A stretch of 64,000 bases of DNA, taken from Rhodococcus sp. G-MC3. Lineage in GTDB: Bacteria; Actinomycetota; Actinomycetes; Mycobacteriales; Mycobacteriaceae. A program made the translations under genes and the position numbers. Shown here in pieces: positions 62,053 to 64,000 of this stretch. Each line of letters starts with the position of its first letter. The first letter of the stretch is position 1. Below the pieces are notes generated by a model. That model made no database searches, was not told the DNA's origin, and saw only the letters and a program-made list of their open reading frames with translations. The DNA lies in contig NZ_JASISW010000002.1 of NCBI RefSeq assembly GCF_030063335.1, positions 1 through 64,000 of the forward strand, written 5' to 3'.

Positions 62053-63189
62053 TCAAATCAGCTTGGTGACCACTCTGTTGCCGCCGGCCGACTTCGCCTT
62101 GTACATCATCGAATCTGCAATACGGGACGCGGTTTGCATGGTGTCTGCGCTGCTGTACCACAGGTTGGACTCGGCGTAGAGGATGGCTGCTCCCACACTC
62201 ACCGTCACCGGGACGGTGTCGTTGTCGCCGTGCAGCGCCCGCCGAATTCCGTGGATGAGGGCGTCGATGTGAAGCCGCGACGTCACTATCGCAGCCAGGT
62301 ACTCCTCACCGCCGGTCCGTCCCAGTACGCCGTACTGCGAGATATGGGCGACGAGGCGGTCCGCGACGCGGCAGATGACGGCGTCACCCTCGTCGTGGCC
62401 GTAAACGTCGTTGACGGACTTGAAATTATCGATGTCGACTACAACCACGGTGGCGCACTGCCCGTCGAGCCGGCCCCTCGCCCACAAGTCGTCGAGCGCG
62501 GCGTCGAGTCCTCGCCGGTTGAGTAGACCGGTCAGCGGGTCGAGTACCGAGCTGCGTGCGTCGTCGGACAGCGTCGTCAAGAAGATGTGCGAGGTGACCG
62601 GGATACTGACGATTCCAAGCAGAACCACGTTCGTTTGCACGATCAGCGTGATTGTGTCGACGTCACCGCGAAAGTACAGCAGTGCGCCGAACGTCAGCGT
62701 CACCGTCGATGCGAACGCCAGATGCATCATCACCCAGCGCGGGCTTACGAAGAACGTGACGAACGCACCGACTACGGCAAACAGAACGCACCCGAGCAGT
62801 GAATTGCGAAGGTCGAGCATCGACAGTGCCGCTGTCACTCCCACGTCGGAATACACTGCGAACGATACGACCCCGAGACGACCGGGGAACGGTCGTAGAG
62901 CCCACAGTGCCGCGATGATCAGGTTGGTCGTGCACAGCGTCAGCGTCAACCACGTGGCGCCGGGGCCGGTAGGACCACCGACGGCAAAGATGGACATGAA
63001 CGACATGATGGCGATGTTGATCGTCGACATTGCCACGATGAGCCGGATGACTTTTCCCGACGGGTGAGTGTTCTGGAACTCCGTCATCCACTCGTAGTCG
63101 TGCGGCTGCACGAGCCAGCCGGCGGCGGCGGACCACGCGCTGTCGGGCGCGTGCCGCCGACGCCTCAGAGGATTTCGAGAGATCGACAT
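62053..63189 (-). CDS. Membrane-bound diguanylate cyclase (GGDEF-type)
   Basis: A 378-aa enzyme with six hydrophobic segments in residues about 40-205 and a C-terminal GGDEF domain (about 220-375). The active-site signature reads GGEEY (about 293) rather than GGDEF, and the FKSVNDVYGHDEGD segment (about 252-265) supplies the metal and substrate residues. Such variants often keep cyclase activity. It makes c-di-GMP from GTP. The inhibitory RxxD site was not found at the usual place. ATG start. Confidence 0.88.
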   Translation of the reverse strand: MSISRNPLRRRRHAPDSAWSAAAGWLVQPHDYEWMTEFQNTHPSGKVIRLIVAMSTINIAIMSFMSIFAVGGPTGPGATWLTLTLCTTNLIIAALWALRPFPGRLGVVSFAVYSDVGVTAALSMLDLRNSLLGCVLFAVVGAFVTFFVSPRWVMMHLAFASTVTLTFGALLYFRGDVDTITLIVQTNVVLLGIVSIPVTSHIFLTTLSDDARSSVLDPLTGLLNRRGLDAALDDLWARGRLDGQCATVVVVDIDNFKSVNDVYGHDEGDAVICRVADRLVAHISQYGVLGRTGGEEYLAAIVTSRLHIDALIHGIRRALHGDNDTVPVTVSVGAAILYAESNLWYSSADTMQTASRIADSMMYKAKSAGGNRVVTKLI

Positions 63190-63198
63190 GAATCCTAA

Positions 63199-64000
63199 TC
63201 AGAAATATCGAGGAAACGGGGACCAGTCAGGTTCGCGCTTCTCGAGGAACGAGTCACGTCCCTCGACTGCTTCGTCGGTCATGTATGCCAGGCGCGTGGC
63301 CTCGCCGGCGAACAGCTGCTGACCGACCAAGCCGTCGTCTTGAAGGTTGAAGGCGTATTTCAACATCCGTTGCGCCTGCGGAGATTTAGCATTGATCTTC
63401 GCGGCCCACTCGATGGCCACGTTCTCCAACTCGTCGTGATCGACGACGCGGTTGACTGCGCCCATTCGATGCATCTCCTCGGCCGTGTACGTTTCGCCGA
63501 GGAAGAATATCTCGCGAGCGAACTTCTGTCCCACCATCTTCGCCAGATACGCACTGCCATAACCGCCGTCGAAGCTGCCGACATCGGCATCGGTCTGCTT
63601 GAACTTGGCGTGCTCACGGCTCGCGAGGGTCAGATCGCACACGACGTGCAGGCTGTGTCCGCCGCCCGCGGCCCAGCCGTTGACCAGGCAGATGACCACC
63701 TTGGGCATGAAGCGGATCAGTCGCTGTACCTCGAGGATGTGCAGGCGCCCGGCACGTGCCCTGTCGACAGTCTCGGCTGTCTCACCCTCGGCGTACTGGT
63801 AGCCGCTGCGGCCGCGAATACGCTGGTCGCCGCCCGAGCAGAACGCCCAGCCGCCGTCCTTCGAGCTGGGACCGTTACCGGTGAGCAGAACCGTGCCGAC
63901 GTTCGAGCTCATCCGAGCGTGTTCGAGCGTCCGATACAACTCGTCGACCGTGTGCGGCCGAAATGCATTCCTGATGTCGGGACGATCGAACGCGATGCGG
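63199..64000 (-). CDS. menB: 1,4-dihydroxy-2-naphthoyl-CoA synthase, partial at window end
   Basis: The C-terminal part (about 266 codons) of an enoyl-CoA hydratase-family enzyme that closes the naphthoate ring in menaquinone synthesis. Identifying features are FCSGGDQRIRG (crotonase oxyanion and MenB-specific), the YQYAEG segment, VICLVNGWAAGGGHSLHVVC and FDGGYGSAYLA. The frame runs off the window at 64000, where DIRNAFRPHTVDEL of the N-terminal domain is visible; the start is outside. The C-terminus ends WSPFPRYF, as in MenB. Confidence 0.94.
   Translation of the reverse strand, partial: RIAFDRPDIRNAFRPHTVDELYRTLEHARMSSNVGTVLLTGNGPSSKDGGWAFCSGGDQRIRGRSGYQYAEGETAETVDRARAGRLHILEVQRLIRFMPKVVICLVNGWAAGGGHSLHVVCDLTLASREHAKFKQTDADVGSFDGGYGSAYLAKMVGQKFAREIFFLGETYTAEEMHRMGAVNRVVDHDELENVAIEWAAKINAKSPQAQRMLKYAFNLQDDGLVGQQLFAGEATRLAYMTDEAVEGRDSFLEKREPDWSPFPRYF

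Overview
The window is chromosomal DNA of a high-GC actinomycete of the Nocardiaceae, most likely Rhodococcus or a close relative. This rests on gene content and gene order, not on any database search. From memory, the order closely follows the Mycobacterium tuberculosis interval Rv0495c to Rv0548c: Rv0495c-like, ppx, proC, a BldC-like HTH gene, bS22, epimerase, acyltransferase, HAD phosphatase, glutaredoxin, hemA-hemC-hemD-hemB, hemL, the ccdA/resB/ccsB cytochrome c cluster, menA, menE, DUF3349, pitA and menB. Against that backbone the window carries rex in front of hemA, a bioA-bioF-bioD block, a csoR/copper chaperone pair, a DUF222-HNH gene and a SARP-type regulator with an ABC exporter. 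GTG starts and 4-nt or 8-nt stop/start overlaps are frequent. No tRNA, rRNA, CRISPR array, insertion sequence or prophage was seen.

Layout. 0.1-8.1 kb: cysteine-rich Rv0495c-like gene divergent from ppx, a repeat-containing membrane protein, a TIM-barrel protein, an FAD oxidoreductase, a MerR-type regulator divergent from a membrane protein over a 40-bp palindrome, a thioesterase and proC. 8.1-13.3 kb: HTH gene, ribosomal protein bS22, epimerase, acyltransferase, GNAT, HAD phosphatase, glutaredoxin-like protein. 13.4-19.5 kb: rex-hemA-hemC-(56-aa ORF)-hemD-hemB, with a Rex-type operator upstream. 19.5-23.6 kb: small membrane proteins including two unlisted 45-aa ones, csoR with its operator, a copper chaperone and a lipoprotein sugar dehydrogenase. 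23.7-30.5 kb: acyl-CoA dehydrogenase, biotin genes and an alpha/beta hydrolase. 30.6-36.6 kb: hemL, a phosphatase and the TlpA-CcdA-ResB-CcsB cytochrome c maturation operon. 36.7-40.8 kb: MinD-like ATPase, bldC, a candidate cysteine-rich leader ORF, and a cysteine synthase-family enzyme. 40.9-47.8 kb: SOS-box DUF222 HNH gene, MerR pair, pepN, and an HTH/Clp_N operon under a doubled palindrome. 47.8-64 kb: menA, Hsp70-like membrane protein divergent from a 1082-aa SARP/STAND regulator, ABC exporter, PIG-L deacetylase, menE, DUF3349 pair, pitA, VOC protein, diguanylate cyclase and partial menB.

How the genes fit together. Much of the window serves respiration: tetrapyrrole synthesis (hemL, hemA, hemB, hemC, hemD), covalent haem attachment (CcdA, ResB, CcsB, TlpA) and menaquinone synthesis (menA, menE, menB), with the NADH/NAD+ sensor Rex placed to coordinate haem synthesis. 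The most informative non-coding signals are promoter-embedded palindromes: a perfect LexA box over the start codon of the DUF222 gene, paired GTCAA-N6-TTGAC palindromes on the -35 and -10 of the HTH/Clp_N operon, a BioQ-like site before bioF, a CsoR site, a Rex site, and a family of extragenic hairpins with GTGAGTG/CACTCAC-type ends. Two genes (bioA and the hydrolase at 29.8 kb) have conserved N-termini but no ATG, GTG or TTG start in frame.
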